DNA of 51,570 bases from Clostridia bacterium (GCA_017545905.1 JAFWXL010000043.1:1-51570); one strand, 5' to 3'; positions 1 to 8,028 are shown, counted from the first letter of the stretch. Notes: generated from the sequence alone by a model not told the origin. Program-made: numbers and translations.

Positions 1-110
1 CGGCTGATCTGCGACGGCGTTACATATACCCGCTTTGCCAACTCCTTCATGCTCCAGAATTTTTCTTCCCGGAGTTCTTTGATCCGGCTGCCCGGTGTTG
101 GTTGCATCAT
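1..110 (-). CDS. XRE-family helix-turn-helix regulator, N-terminal fragment (cut by window edge)
   Basis: Reading leftwards from an ATG at 110, the first 36 codons encode a polar N-terminus followed by SRIKELREEKFWSMKELA and VYVTPSQISR. This is the start of a lambda-repressor-like HTH: helix 1 RIKELRE, then the LA(K)R..V..SQISR recognition region. An AAGGAGG ribosome binding site lies 8 bases before the start. The rest of the gene is outside the window. It faces away from the mobilization genes, the usual place for the regulator of an integrative element, so it probably controls its own promoter and the mob or xis-int genes. That role is inferred from position only. Confidence 0.7.
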   Translation of the reverse strand, partial: MMQPTPGSRIKELREEKFWSMKELAKRVYVTPSQIS

Positions 111-131
111 CACGACCGCCTCCTTATGTAC

Positions 132-160
132 ATTGTATCAAACCCTTTGCATATTTACAA
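132..160 (-). promoter_or_regulatory. Sigma-A promoter of the XRE regulator
   Basis: On the minus strand, TTGTAA (155-160) is followed after 17 bases by TACAAT (132-137), about 20 bases before the start codon at 110. The spacing is ideal and both boxes are close to consensus. Confidence 0.65.
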
Positions 161-261
161 TTCTATGCGTTATTCCGGCGAAAATTGCAGAACTGTTTGA
201 TTTTATGACAAGCCTCCCTATGTATTATACACTTTCCTCAGGTCGACCGATTTATCGTCCC

Positions 262-304
262 TGAGGGACGAAGGGCGCACTTCTATACTCTCTTTGCGAG
301 TATT
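262..304 (-). other. Candidate origin of transfer (oriT) of MOBQ type
   Basis: On the minus strand an inverted repeat (ATACTC, 7-base loop, GAGTAT; 285-303) is followed directly by AGAAGTGCGCCCTTCG (270-285). The core AAGTGCGCCCT (272-282) matches the nic core known for MOBQ plasmids (TAAGTGCGCCCT and TAAATGCGCCCT). The hairpin-then-nic arrangement is the same as in those origins. It lies about 450 bases upstream of a MobA/MobL relaxase, the family that acts on this motif. The mob genes lie on the side that would enter a recipient last if the minus strand is nicked. Nicking itself is not shown. Confidence 0.65.
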
Positions 305-442
305 CGTGCGTCCTGCGGAGCTCATCCGCACGGCAGACGTGCCGGCTGGATGACTTCGAACCCTGCGGTTTCGTCCAAGAGGGCAGGCCCTCTTGCGGCG
401 CTGCGCACCTATCTCCCAACGACAAGCAAGGAGGCACATCCC

Positions 443-760
443 ATGACCCAAAGCAAAAAGTCTGCAAAAGAAGATCTCCGCAAGGAGCTTGAGCAAAATA
501 AAAAGCAGCTGGAACACCTTCAGCATCGCAATCAGCGTCTTGACCAGCGCATCACGTATCTTGAAAAAGGCGAGCGCCGCAAACGCGCTCACCGCCTTAT
601 CACACGCGGCGCGGCCATCGAAAGCCTCGCGCCCGGACTTGCGCTCCTCACGGAGCCTCATTTCTACGAGACGATGGACTCCGTCTTCTCCCTGCCCGAT
701 GTGCGCACCATCGTAAAGAGTGCTGAGAGCATGTACGCCCCTTCGGAGTGTGATCCATGA
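443..760 (+). CDS. DUF3847-like small coiled-coil mobilization protein
   Basis: The protein has 105 residues. Residues 5-50 are rich in Lys, Glu, Gln and Leu (DLRKELEQNKKQLEHLQ, then RNQRLDQRITYLEKGER), a coiled coil. A basic stretch RRKRAH follows, then a helical C-terminus. Length and pattern fit the DUF3847 family commonly encoded just before MobA/MobL relaxases in Firmicutes elements. The ATG at 443 is chosen because AAGGAGG ends 8 bases before it and the family resemblance begins there; upstream in-frame codons lie in the hairpin-rich leader. The stop overlaps the relaxase start by ATGA, so translation is probably coupled. A role as a relaxosome accessory protein is inferred. Confidence 0.75.
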   Translation: MTQSKKSAKEDLRKELEQNKKQLEHLQHRNQRLDQRITYLEKGERRKRAHRLITRGAAIESLAPGLALLTEPHFYETMDSVFSLPDVRTIVKSAESMYAPSECDP

Positions 761-2250
761 TCGTGGCCCTGTATCATTTCAGCGTCAAACAGATTCGCCG
801 CAGCGCCGGGCAAAGCGCCGTAGCCAGCGCTGCGTATCGTGCCGGTGAAAAGCTGGTCTGTAACCGATATGGCGAGACGCATGACTACACGAGAAAGCGC
901 GGCGTGATTCACACGGAGATCTTCCTTCCTGATCATGCTCCCCGAGAATATCTGAGTCGCGAAACACTTTGGAATGCGGTTGAAAAAGCCGAACGCGGCT
1001 GCAATGCACAGCTCGCTTACAGTTTTGATATTGCGCTGCAGAGCGAATTCTCGATTGAGGAAAACATCGCGCTCGCCCGTGCATTTGTGCAGGAGCAATT
1101 CGTCACACGCGGTATGATTGCGGACCTCGCTGTGCATGCGCCGGAAAAAGATGGAGGCGTCACCAATCCACACTTCCATGTGATGACGACCATGCGTCCC
1201 ATCGAAATGGACGGACGCTGGGGCTGCAAACAACACCGCGTTCACCATCTGGATGAAAATGGAAACCGCATGCGCGACGCAAGCGGCAAACTCATATTCA
1301 ACGCAGTACCCACAACCGATTGGGGCAGGCCTGAAACTCTCGAGCATTGGCGCGCCGAATGGTGCCGAATGTGCAACGACAAATTTTCTGAAAAGAATCT
1401 GCCTGAACGCATCGATCACCGTTCCTACGCGCGGCAGGGCATCGAGCAGATTCCCACTGTGCACGAGGGGCCCATCGTCAGGCAAATGGAAGCTCGCGGC
1501 ATCACAACCGATAAAGGTGAGCTCAATCGCTGGATTCGCAAAACCAACGAACTCCTCCGCGCAACACGGCGCAAAATCCGCGAGCTTGCAGCATGGATCG
1601 CCGCTGTCCGCGAGGAACTCGAAAGGCCGGAGCAGCCCATGCTTGCGCAGCTGCTCGCTGACTACTGCGTCATTCGCAATGCTGCTGCCAACAGCTTCTC
1701 CTACGGAAAACAAAAAGCCAAGGTCGGCAATCTCAAACGCTTTGCTGAGGCCATTGCTTACCTGAACGAGCATGAGCTTAAAACCGTTGCCGACCTCGAT
1801 GCATGGCTGGACACCGTTTCTTCTGAGCTCTATGCGCTGACCACTTCCATGAAAGCCGGAGAAAACAGAACCAAAGAACTCAAGGAGCTGATCCGTTACG
1901 CCGAAATCTACATGCAGGTTAAACCACTGATTGAAGAAATGAACGCCATTCACTTCAAAGGCCGGCGGGAGAAATTCCGCAGCGCTCATGAGCCAGAGCT
2001 CAAACAGTTCTACATGGCCATGCGCAAGCTCAAGGAGTATGGTATCTCTGACGGACACATTCCCGTCCGGGAATGGAAAAACGAAATCGCTTCCATCAAA
2101 AAGGCCCATGAGGATGCTTACGTCCAATACAAATCCCAGCGCGATGAGTTGAGTCGCCTTAACCAAGTCAAGCATGCGGTTGATACAATTCTCAAAGATC
2201 CGGCCGCAGCCAAACAACGATCCGCTCACGAAACGGAGGTGAGCCTATGA
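757..2250 (+). CDS. mobA: MobA/MobL family relaxase (MOBQ)
   Basis: This 497-residue protein starts conjugative transfer by nicking one strand at oriT and staying bound to the 5' end. SAAYRAG near residue 27 supplies the likely catalytic tyrosine. The metal-binding histidine motif is HAPEKDGGVTNPHFHV (residues 127-142), with H127, H139 and H141 as the three-histidine cluster. The C-terminal 250 residues are helical and charged, without a recognisable helicase or primase domain. It overlaps the gene before it and the gene after it by ATGA junctions, so the three form one tight operon. An oriT-like site of the matching type lies at 262-304. Confidence 0.93.
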   Translation: MIVALYHFSVKQIRRSAGQSAVASAAYRAGEKLVCNRYGETHDYTRKRGVIHTEIFLPDHAPREYLSRETLWNAVEKAERGCNAQLAYSFDIALQSEFSIEENIALARAFVQEQFVTRGMIADLAVHAPEKDGGVTNPHFHVMTTMRPIEMDGRWGCKQHRVHHLDENGNRMRDASGKLIFNAVPTTDWGRPETLEHWRAEWCRMCNDKFSEKNLPERIDHRSYARQGIEQIPTVHEGPIVRQMEARGITTDKGELNRWIRKTNELLRATRRKIRELAAWIAAVREELERPEQPMLAQLLADYCVIRNAAANSFSYGKQKAKVGNLKRFAEAIAYLNEHELKTVADLDAWLDTVSSELYALTTSMKAGENRTKELKELIRYAEIYMQVKPLIEEMNAIHFKGRREKFRSAHEPELKQFYMAMRKLKEYGISDGHIPVREWKNEIASIKKAHEDAYVQYKSQRDELSRLNQVKHAVDTILKDPAAAKQRSAHETEVSL

Positions 2251-4154
2251 CATACACTCAAGCGCAAATTGATCAAGCCAATCAGGTCGATCTCGCAGAA
2301 TTCCTGCGCTCCCACGGAGAGGAACTGATTCGCAGCGGCAGCGAATACCGCTGGAAGCGTCATGACAGTCTGACGATCAAGGGCAGCAAATGGTTCCGTC
2401 ACAGTCAAAGTACGGGCGGATATCCAGTCGACTTCGTGATGGAGTTTTGGAACAAAACCTTTCCCGAAGCGGTTGAAATGCTTATCGGCGAGAAGGGCGA
2501 AGGACGGGCACAGCCCGTCCCCGCCCCCACGCCGGCATTCGTCCTCCCTGCGCCGCATACGGCCATGAAGCAGGTCGCCGACTATCTGATCGGCACACGA
2601 AAACTGAGCGCCGAAACCATTTCCACCTTTGCTGCGCTCGGCATGATCTACGAAGACGCAAAGCATCACAACGCTGTCTTCGTCGGACGGGATTACGATG
2701 ATGTACCGTGCTATGCATCCATGCGCAGCACGGACAGCAGCTTCCGCCAGGATGTTCCCGGCTCAGAAAAAGCCTACGGTTTCCGTTTTGACGGTGCATC
2801 TGATCGGTTGTTCGTCTTCGAATCTCCGATTGATCTGCTCTCTTTCATCGACCTGTATCCCAAGGAATGGGAATCCCGCACCTACGTTTCTCTTGGCGGT
2901 GTGTCCGACAAAGCGCTGCAGTACGTTCTCTCCCATCGTCCGGACATCCGGCGCATCTATCTCTGTCTCGATAACGACGAGGCCGGAGAAGCCGCCTGCA
3001 AACGCATCGCTGATTCACTTGCAGATACCTATTCCGTCATCCGGTATGTGCCTGCTCTCAAGGACTGGAACGAAGTGCTTCAGCATCGGGAAGATATTCC
3101 CAAGCCTCTTCTGAATGCGTTCGTTCTGAGGGAACCCCATACGGAAGAGCCTGTCAGCATGATTCGCATGAGCGACGTCACCGAGACACAGGTTGAATGG
3201 CTCTGGTATCCTTACATTCCTTTCGGTAAGCTGACCATCCTGCAGGGCAATCCTGGTGAGGGAAAAACGTATTTCGCCATGCAGCTGGCCGCTGCCTGTA
3301 CAAACCGCAGAAAGCTGCCGGATGCTGAGCCGTTTGATCCCTTCAATGTGATCTATCAGACCGCAGAGGATGGACTTGGCGACACAGTAAAGCCCCGCCT
3401 TCTGGAAGCAGGCGCAGACCTTGACCGTGTGCTCGTCATTGACGACAGCGACAAGCAGCTCACTCTTTCTGACGACCGGATTGAAAAAGCTATTCGGCAA
3501 AACCATGCCAGACTGCTGATCATCGATCCTGTGCAGGCATTTCTCGGCGCGGAGATCGACATGAATCGCGCCAACGAAGTGCGCCCCGTCTTCCGCAAGC
3601 TGGGAGACATCGCGCAAAGCACAGGCTGCGCGATCATGCTGATCGGGCATCTGAATAAGGCTTCCGGCGCGCAGAGCACCTATCGCGGCCTCGGCTCCAT
3701 CGATCTGACTGCCGCCGTACGCAGCTTGCTGCTGATTGGCAAGGTCAAAAGCGATCCGACTACGCGTGTGCTCACGCACGACAAGAGCTCCCTTGCCCCT
3801 CCGGGCAAATCGCTCGCATTTTCTCTGGGCGATGAAAACGGCTTTGAGTGGATCGGAGAATACCGAATTACCGCAGACGAGCTTCTATCCGGTTCAGAGC
3901 ACACAGAAACCAAGCTTGAGCAGGCAGAACGACTGATCCTTACCATGCTCGATAGCCGCGGCACCTGCGCGTCCTCTGACATCGACAAGGCCGCACAGGG
4001 GCTGGGTATCTCGCCCCGCACTGTACGCACAGCCAAGCAGCACCTGTCGGACCGTCTGCGCAGCGAGCGCATCGGTACGCAGTGGATGCTCAGTCTGCGT
4101 CCGAGCGAACCGGCAAACGATCTGATCAACTGGCAGGATTTCATAGCCCCATAA
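2247..4154 (+). CDS. Toprim-domain (DUF3991-like) and RepA/RecA-fold ATPase, mobile-element replication protein
   Basis: This 635-residue fusion has three parts. Residues 1-85 resemble a degenerate primase zinc-finger region (WFRHSQSTGGYPVDFVM). Residues 105-295 resemble the DUF3991/Toprim fold, with FVFESPID (E192) and LDNDEAG (241-247) as the acidic metal-binding motifs. Residues 325-540 are a RecA-like ATPase with Walker A GNPGEGKT (334-341) and Walker B LLIID (423-427). The C-terminus (about 555-610) looks like a winged helix. It probably supports replication of the excised or transferred element. The start codon overlaps the relaxase stop. Whether priming activity is retained is unknown, since the zinc ligands are not evident. 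Confidence 0.85.
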   Translation: MTYTQAQIDQANQVDLAEFLRSHGEELIRSGSEYRWKRHDSLTIKGSKWFRHSQSTGGYPVDFVMEFWNKTFPEAVEMLIGEKGEGRAQPVPAPTPAFVLPAPHTAMKQVADYLIGTRKLSAETISTFAALGMIYEDAKHHNAVFVGRDYDDVPCYASMRSTDSSFRQDVPGSEKAYGFRFDGASDRLFVFESPIDLLSFIDLYPKEWESRTYVSLGGVSDKALQYVLSHRPDIRRIYLCLDNDEAGEAACKRIADSLADTYSVIRYVPALKDWNEVLQHREDIPKPLLNAFVLREPHTEEPVSMIRMSDVTETQVEWLWYPYIPFGKLTILQGNPGEGKTYFAMQLAAACTNRRKLPDAEPFDPFNVIYQTAEDGLGDTVKPRLLEAGADLDRVLVIDDSDKQLTLSDDRIEKAIRQNHARLLIIDPVQAFLGAEIDMNRANEVRPVFRKLGDIAQSTGCAIMLIGHLNKASGAQSTYRGLGSIDLTAAVRSLLLIGKVKSDPTTRVLTHDKSSLAPPGKSLAFSLGDENGFEWIGEYRITADELLSGSEHTETKLEQAERLILTMLDSRGTCASSDIDKAAQGLGISPRTVRTAKQHLSDRLRSERIGTQWMLSLRPSEPANDLINWQDFIAP

Positions 4155-4166
4155 ATTCTGCCAGTT
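4128..4166 (+). other. Long hairpin at the end of the replication gene, before xis
   Basis: AACTGGCAG (4128-4136) pairs with CTGCCAGTT (4158-4166), extended inward by four A-T pairs and one possible G-T pair. It spans the stop codon at 4152-4154. No run of T follows, so it is not a classical terminator. It may limit read-through into xis or protect the upstream mRNA. Confidence 0.55.
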
Positions 4167-4200
4167 CGCCACTTCAAAAACGCAAACCAGGAGGTTCCCT

Positions 4201-4395
4201 ATGAAAGAAGTCCCTATCTGGGAAAAGAGCAATCTGACCCTTGAAGAAGCCGCCGCTTACTCCGGCATCGGTATCAATAAGCTCCGCGAAATCACCAACC
4301 ACAGAAACTGCCGCTTCGTGCTCTTCGTGGGCACCAAGCGCCTCATTAAGCGCCGCCTGCTCGATGAATATCTGGAGCAGTGCAGCACCCTGTAA
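4201..4395 (+). CDS. xis: Excisionase (Tn916 Xis-like)
   Basis: This small basic 64-residue protein has the layout of Tn916-type excisionases: LTLEEAAAYSGIGINKLREI (a MerR-like winged HTH), then a short strand with FVLFVGTKRLIKR, and a closing helix RLLDEYLEQ. Excisionases bend the attachment site and tip the integrase towards excision. It has an AGGAGG site 7 bases before the ATG and lies directly upstream of int, separated by an 82-base gap that contains a large hairpin. Confidence is high because of context plus motif; length is typical for the family. Confidence 0.88.
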   Translation: MKEVPIWEKSNLTLEEAAAYSGIGINKLREITNHRNCRFVLFVGTKRLIKRRLLDEYLEQCSTL

Positions 4396-4413
4396 AGAAC
4401 AAGTGACAAAATA

Positions 4414-4452
4414 AGCCCTGATATGGTAAAATTGAATCGTCATATCAGGGCT
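4414..4452 (+). other. Hairpin between xis and int
   Basis: A perfect 12-bp inverted repeat, AGCCCTGATATG (4414-4425) and CATATCAGGGCT (4441-4452), has a 15-base loop. It is followed by CTTCTG, not a clean T-run. It ends 25 bases before the integrase start. It may set the ratio of Xis to Int, either as a weak terminator or as an mRNA barrier. Confidence 0.6.
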
Positions 4453-4477
4453 CTTCTGTCGCGAGAAAGGAGAGTTC

Positions 4478-5671
4478 ATGAGAGCTACACGCAAAGACGA
4501 TCAAGGCCGCGAATTGCGGCTGGGAGAAAGTCAGCGCAAGGGCGGACTCTACGAATACAGGTACAAAGACTCAGTTGGCAAACGGCACACGATCTATGAC
4601 CGGGACCTGGATAATCTCAGGATCAAGGAGGCTGAAATCCAGCGCGTACATGACGCAGGACTTGACTATGCCGAAGGCGATATCACCGTCATCGAGCTGG
4701 TCAGGCGCTATGTCAGCCTCAAGCGAACCATGCGGCACAACACGCAGATAGGCTATCAGTTTGTGCTCAGTCTCCTTGAAAAAGAGGCATTCGGCACAAG
4801 AAAAATCCGTTCCATCAAGATGTCCGACGCTAAGCTCTGGCTGATCAAGCTCTTCGATGACGGGTATTCCTTCAGCACCATCGCCTCGATTCGGGGAATC
4901 GTCAAGCCAGCATTCCAGATGGCCTACACGGAGGAAATCATTCGCCGCAATCCCTTTGAATTCCGGCTCGACATCATCCCCAACAACACGGTCAAGCGCG
5001 TTGCACTCACCGAGCAGCAACAGAAGGACTTCCTCGACTTTGTCCGGGAAGATCCGCACTTCTGCCAGTATCTGGACGAGATCATCGTCCTGCTGGGCAC
5101 GGGAATGCGCGTCAGCGAGTTCTGCGGGCTGACGATGCGCGATCTGGATTTCGAGAAGCGGCGCATCCGCGTGGATCACCAACTTGTACGCATGCGCAAC
5201 GGCACACGCTACATTGAGAAGACCAAGACCGAATGCGGCCGACGATTCATCCCGATGAGCGACGATGTGTTCACCAGCCTGTACAACATCCTCGCCAACC
5301 GCAAGAAGCCCCGCAAGGAAATCATGATCGACGGTTATGCCGGCTTCATCCTGCTGGACAAGGACGGCAACCCCAAGGTCGCCATGCACATCCAAAAGGT
5401 GATCAAGCGGCTGTGGGAAAAGTACAACGAGGAAAACGTCATCCCTCTGCCGCGCATCACGCCGCACGTCTTCCGGCACACCTTCTGCACGAACATGGCC
5501 AAGGCCGGAATGGATCTCAAGAGTTTGCAATACCTGATGGGCCACTCGGATGTGAGCGTGACGCTCAACGTCTACACGCACAACAGCTACGAGACGGCCG
5601 AAGAGTCTTTTGCCAAAGTTGTCCCCTTCGGCAGCGCCCAGCTGCCCGCATCAAAACGACGGCTCGGATAA
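4478..5671 (+). CDS. int: Tyrosine recombinase integrase (Tn916 family)
   Basis: This 397-residue site-specific recombinase integrates and excises the element. The N-terminal 60 residues form an AP2-like arm-binding domain (YEYRYKD...RHTIYDRDL). Residues 70-160 are a SAM-like core-binding domain. The catalytic domain carries all expected residues: R211 (GTGMRVSEFCGL), K250 (EKTKTECGRR), H330 and R333 (HVFRHTFC), H356 (LMGHSDV) and the nucleophile Y366 (LNVYTH). It appears intact and active. GAAAGGAGAG precedes the ATG. The element's right attachment site should lie just past the stop. Confidence 0.95.
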   Translation: MRATRKDDQGRELRLGESQRKGGLYEYRYKDSVGKRHTIYDRDLDNLRIKEAEIQRVHDAGLDYAEGDITVIELVRRYVSLKRTMRHNTQIGYQFVLSLLEKEAFGTRKIRSIKMSDAKLWLIKLFDDGYSFSTIASIRGIVKPAFQMAYTEEIIRRNPFEFRLDIIPNNTVKRVALTEQQQKDFLDFVREDPHFCQYLDEIIVLLGTGMRVSEFCGLTMRDLDFEKRRIRVDHQLVRMRNGTRYIEKTKTECGRRFIPMSDDVFTSLYNILANRKKPRKEIMIDGYAGFILLDKDGNPKVAMHIQKVIKRLWEKYNEENVIPLPRITPHVFRHTFCTNMAKAGMDLKSLQYLMGHSDVSVTLNVYTHNSYETAEESFAKVVPFGSAQLPASKRRLG

Positions 5672-5716
5672 ATCTTCCGTCATTTTCGCACTTTCGCCCT
5701 TAAAATAATCACCCAA

Positions 5717-5738
5717 AAACCATACGAAAACCTTACGA
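5717..5738 (+). repeat. Tandem 11-mer direct repeat next to the integrase end
   Basis: AAAACCATACG (5717-5727) is followed immediately by AAAACCTTACG (5728-5738), with one mismatch. A second direct repeat, ATCAAAG, occurs twice a little further on (near 5768 and 5786). Short direct repeats next to int are typical arm-type binding sites for the integrase N-terminal domain or for Xis. This assignment is inferred from position. Confidence 0.4.
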
Positions 5739-5843
5739 CCAAGCGCCAAAGACCTATGAAGAGAGGCATCAAAGGTTGTCGTATATCAAAGATTATATTG
5801 TTAATTATGCACAATTATAAACACTTATAAAGAGGTAAATTTG

Positions 5844-6299
5844 GTGAAAAGAGTACTTTTTATCTGCCACGGCAACATCTGCCGCAGCACCATGGCGCAG
5901 TTCGTCTTTGCGGATCTCGTGAAGCGCCGCCATGTCGATCATCTGTTCATCATTGATTCCGCTGCGACCAGCCGCGAAGAAATCGGCAATCCGCCGCACC
6001 ACGGCACTGTGCGCAAGTGCCGCGAAAAGGGCGTGCCCGTGCTCACGCACTATGCCACGCAGCTCACCCGCGCCGATTACGGCCATTACGATTACCTCAT
6101 CGGCATGGACACGTGGAACATTCGCAACATCATGCGCATCATCGGCACCGACCCGCAGCGCAAGGTACATAAGCTGCTCGAGTTTGTGGATTCCGGCGAT
6201 GATATCGACGATCCGTGGTATACCGGCGATTTCGAGACAACGTACCGCGACGTGCTCGCCGGCTGCGAAGGACTGCTGTGCAAGATTCTGAGCAAATAA
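5844..6299 (+). CDS. Low-molecular-weight protein tyrosine phosphatase
   Basis: This 151-residue cytoplasmic phosphatase belongs to the arsenate-reductase-like LMW-PTP family. The P-loop CHGNICRS (C8 to R14) gives the CX5R nucleophile and phosphate-binding arginine. DDPWYTGD near residue 122 supplies the general acid in the usual DP motif. Length is typical (about 150). GTG at 5844 is preferred over TTG at 5841 because AGAGG then sits 8 bases upstream and the protein starts VKRVLFIC, as usual for the family. It is the first chromosomal gene beyond the mobile element, so the insertion may have changed its promoter. Its target protein is unknown. Confidence 0.92.
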   Translation: MKRVLFICHGNICRSTMAQFVFADLVKRRHVDHLFIIDSAATSREEIGNPPHHGTVRKCREKGVPVLTHYATQLTRADYGHYDYLIGMDTWNIRNIMRIIGTDPQRKVHKLLEFVDSGDDIDDPWYTGDFETTYRDVLAGCEGLLCKILSK

Positions 6300-6343
6300 G
6301 AGGCACGTTGTATCGCTCAAACCCATCCGGGGACATTGGTCCG

Positions 6344-6462
6344 GGGAACTCGCATAGCCGCAGCCAATGGCTGCTCCTTGCGATTCCCGACGTTTCGCCT
6401 GCCTGCTTGCGCCACTGGCGGCGGCAGGCTCCAGTCCCCCAAACCCCTTCTACGCTTCGCGC
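6344..6462 (-). repeat. Dispersed structured repeat, copy A
   Basis: Read on the minus strand, this stretch matches 51301-51442 with scattered differences: GCGCGAAGCG, then GGTTTGGG, AGCCTGCCGC, CAGGCAGGCG, CGTCGGGAATCGCAAGGAGC, and a CTATGC end. The part at 6344-6388 folds as GGGAA/TTCCC, TCGCA/TGCGA and an inner GCAGCC/GGCTGC hairpin. Fixed unpaired AGGA and CTA segments lie between the stems. It sits in the intergenic gap downstream of the phosphatase gene. Confidence 0.65.
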
Positions 6463-6464
6463 AC

Positions 6465-6499
6465 AAAAAGGAACTTCCGAAATCCAGAAGTTCCTTTTT
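6465..6499 (-). terminator. Bidirectional terminator
   Basis: AAAAAGGAACTTC (6465-6477) pairs with GAAGTTCCTTTTT (6487-6499) around a 9-base loop. It has T-runs on both strands and serves the convergent genes on either side. Confidence 0.85.
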
Positions 6500-6501
6500 C
6501 A

Positions 6502-8016
6502 TTATTCAACCTTGTCCACAAACAGCAGATCAAACCGCGGCACCATCACAGGATCGCCGCTGCTGTCCTGCTCTTCAAACACGCCGGACACCTCGCACAC
6601 CACGGTCAGCATATCGCCCGCCTTCGCGCCCATGTCTTCCCTGGCGACGATGATCACGGGGTTATACCACGTGCCGTCGGCGCCCTTGTTGAACTGCATG
6701 CGGATATAGTACGAGCTGCCGCTCTGGCTCACCTCGCTCACCGGGCCATACAGGCTCATCACCCTGCCGCGGTCCTCGGCAAGATCCTTCTGCAGCTGGC
6801 GGTAGCTGATTCTTTCCGCCGTTTTGCGCACAGCGGCCTTCTCCTGATCATCCGTCATCACGCGCGCCAGCGTGAACGGATAGCGCCGCTGGTCGAAGCC
6901 GTCCTTATCCAGAATCAGCGTATAGTGGTATTCGCGCGCGATATCCGTCGTCAGCTCAAAGGAGAACGTGCCGTCGCTGCCGGCGCGCTTTTTGCTCACG
7001 CCAAAGGGCGTCACCATCTGCATCTGCGTGCCGGCAAGGGTCTGCCCGGAGATCACCGTCTTGTCGGTCGTCACGGTATGCACGCCGCCGTCCTCAATGC
7101 CGCCAAGCGACACGGGCAGCGTTTTGGCGCTGTAGATCACCGTGCCCGAAGCGCTCGCATCCGTCATGCCATCCACGCTCGCCGTGAGCACAATGTCATA
7201 CGTACCCTCTTTTTCCAGCGGCACCAGCAGCCTGAAGCTGCCGCCCGTCTCCGCCTGTCCCACGGAGAGCAGCTGCATTTCGCCCGCGGCGTCCGGCGCC
7301 TGCGCGACCAGCGTCGCGCCGCCCGTCGTCTTACCGGTGATGATCAGCTCGGAGGTGGTGATCTCCTGCGGGATCTCCGCCGTCAGGCGGACAACCGGCG
7401 TGGGTGCGCTGGCAATCTGCCGGGCGGTCAGGTCGTGCGTGCAGCTGCGGAAATAGGCGATATCCCGGTTGCCGAAGCGGCCGGAGTCGATCTGCCAGTC
7501 GAGCATGACGTACATGCCGTTTTTGACCGTCACATAGCGCAGACCGCGTCCGACAATCTGATCGGAGAACGTTTTCACATAGTGGATATACAGCCAGTAT
7601 TCGCCCTTCTCCTTATGCCATTCAACGTCCTGCGTGCGGTTGCCCGTCGTCTCCCAGATGCCGTTATTCTCTGCCAGACGGCGCAGCTCCCTGCGCTGAT
7701 CGTCCGTGATCGCCGCACTGTCGAAGATCTCGCCGGAGAGCTCGTCCGTGCGCACGATAACGCTCATCTGCTGCCGGAAATCATCGCGGTAGGCGCGCGA
7801 GAGCACGCCCTGCTCCTCCAGCTCCTCAGACAGCGCATAGCCGTCGATGCCGTTCTCCGCCAGCAGCGGCGCGTAGATCACCGCCAGCTGGGGCGAGACG
7901 ACGAGCCAGCTGTCCGGATAGGCAAACGTGAGCCCCTGCTCCTCCATGGAGATCGTCTGTGCCGAGCCAAACACGGGCAGCAGACACAGGCACAACACCA
8001 TCAGTATCCGTTTCAT
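6502..8016 (-). CDS. Secreted protein with Ig-like repeats, function unknown
   Basis: The protein has 504 residues. It begins MKRILMVLCLCLLPVFGSAQ, a signal peptide probably cut after GSA, so it acts outside the membrane; no lipobox or transmembrane anchor is seen. Residues 20-200 form a globular domain that starts like a PsbP/DUF-type stress domain (GLTFAYPDSWLVV). Residues 205-390 look like two beta-rich Ig-like segments (ITTSELIITGKTTGGATL and DGGVHTVTTDKTVISG). Residues 420-504 resemble an OB-like fold (GRVMSLYGPVSEV...MLTVVCEVSGVFEE). It starts 12 bases after the NYN-LOTUS gene stop, so the two are probably co-transcribed. No enzyme motif is recognisable. Confidence 0.7.
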   Translation of the reverse strand: MKRILMVLCLCLLPVFGSAQTISMEEQGLTFAYPDSWLVVSPQLAVIYAPLLAENGIDGYALSEELEEQGVLSRAYRDDFRQQMSVIVRTDELSGEIFDSAAITDDQRRELRRLAENNGIWETTGNRTQDVEWHKEKGEYWLYIHYVKTFSDQIVGRGLRYVTVKNGMYVMLDWQIDSGRFGNRDIAYFRSCTHDLTARQIASAPTPVVRLTAEIPQEITTSELIITGKTTGGATLVAQAPDAAGEMQLLSVGQAETGGSFRLLVPLEKEGTYDIVLTASVDGMTDASASGTVIYSAKTLPVSLGGIEDGGVHTVTTDKTVISGQTLAGTQMQMVTPFGVSKKRAGSDGTFSFELTTDIAREYHYTLILDKDGFDQRRYPFTLARVMTDDQEKAAVRKTAERISYRQLQKDLAEDRGRVMSLYGPVSEVSQSGSSYYIRMQFNKGADGTWYNPVIIVAREDMGAKAGDMLTVVCEVSGVFEEQDSSGDPVMVPRFDLLFVDKVE

Positions 8017-8028
8017 CCATTCATCCCC

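Larger units (their letters stand above)
111..442. other. Gene-free control region of the mobile element
   Basis: These 332 bases hold the regulator promoter (132-160), the oriT-like site (262-304) and two more hairpins: CGTCCCT/GGGACG (257-270) and AGAGGGC/GCCCTCT (near 379-394). A TATTAT box after TG at 221-228 could be a rightward promoter for the mob genes, but no well-spaced -35 box is seen. No convincing coding sequence is present. Confidence 0.5.
1..5800 (+). mobile_element. Integrative mobilizable element, right part (left end outside window)
   Basis: Contiguous plus-strand cargo reads oriT-like site, DUF3847-like protein, MobA/MobL relaxase, Toprim/RecA-like replication protein, excisionase, tyrosine integrase, with a divergent XRE regulator on the left. 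This is the usual order of mobilizable Clostridia elements that borrow a conjugation machine: no type IV secretion genes are present here. The integrase is the last gene, so the right attachment site should lie between its stop at 5671 and the phosphatase gene starting at 5844. The exact boundary cannot be set without the left end; 5800 is an estimate. Confidence 0.8.

Noticed and set aside
221-228. Possible rightward promoter for the mob operon (TG-TATTAT)
   Set aside because: No -35 box at a proper distance; kept only as a remark in the control-region entry.
49-264. Open frame on the plus strand at the left edge
   Set aside because: It runs over the regulator's promoter region and has no ribosome binding site or recognisable domain.
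664-2229. Long open frame on the minus strand opposite the relaxase
   Set aside because: Overlaps a well-supported relaxase gene completely, has no family motif and no ribosome binding site.
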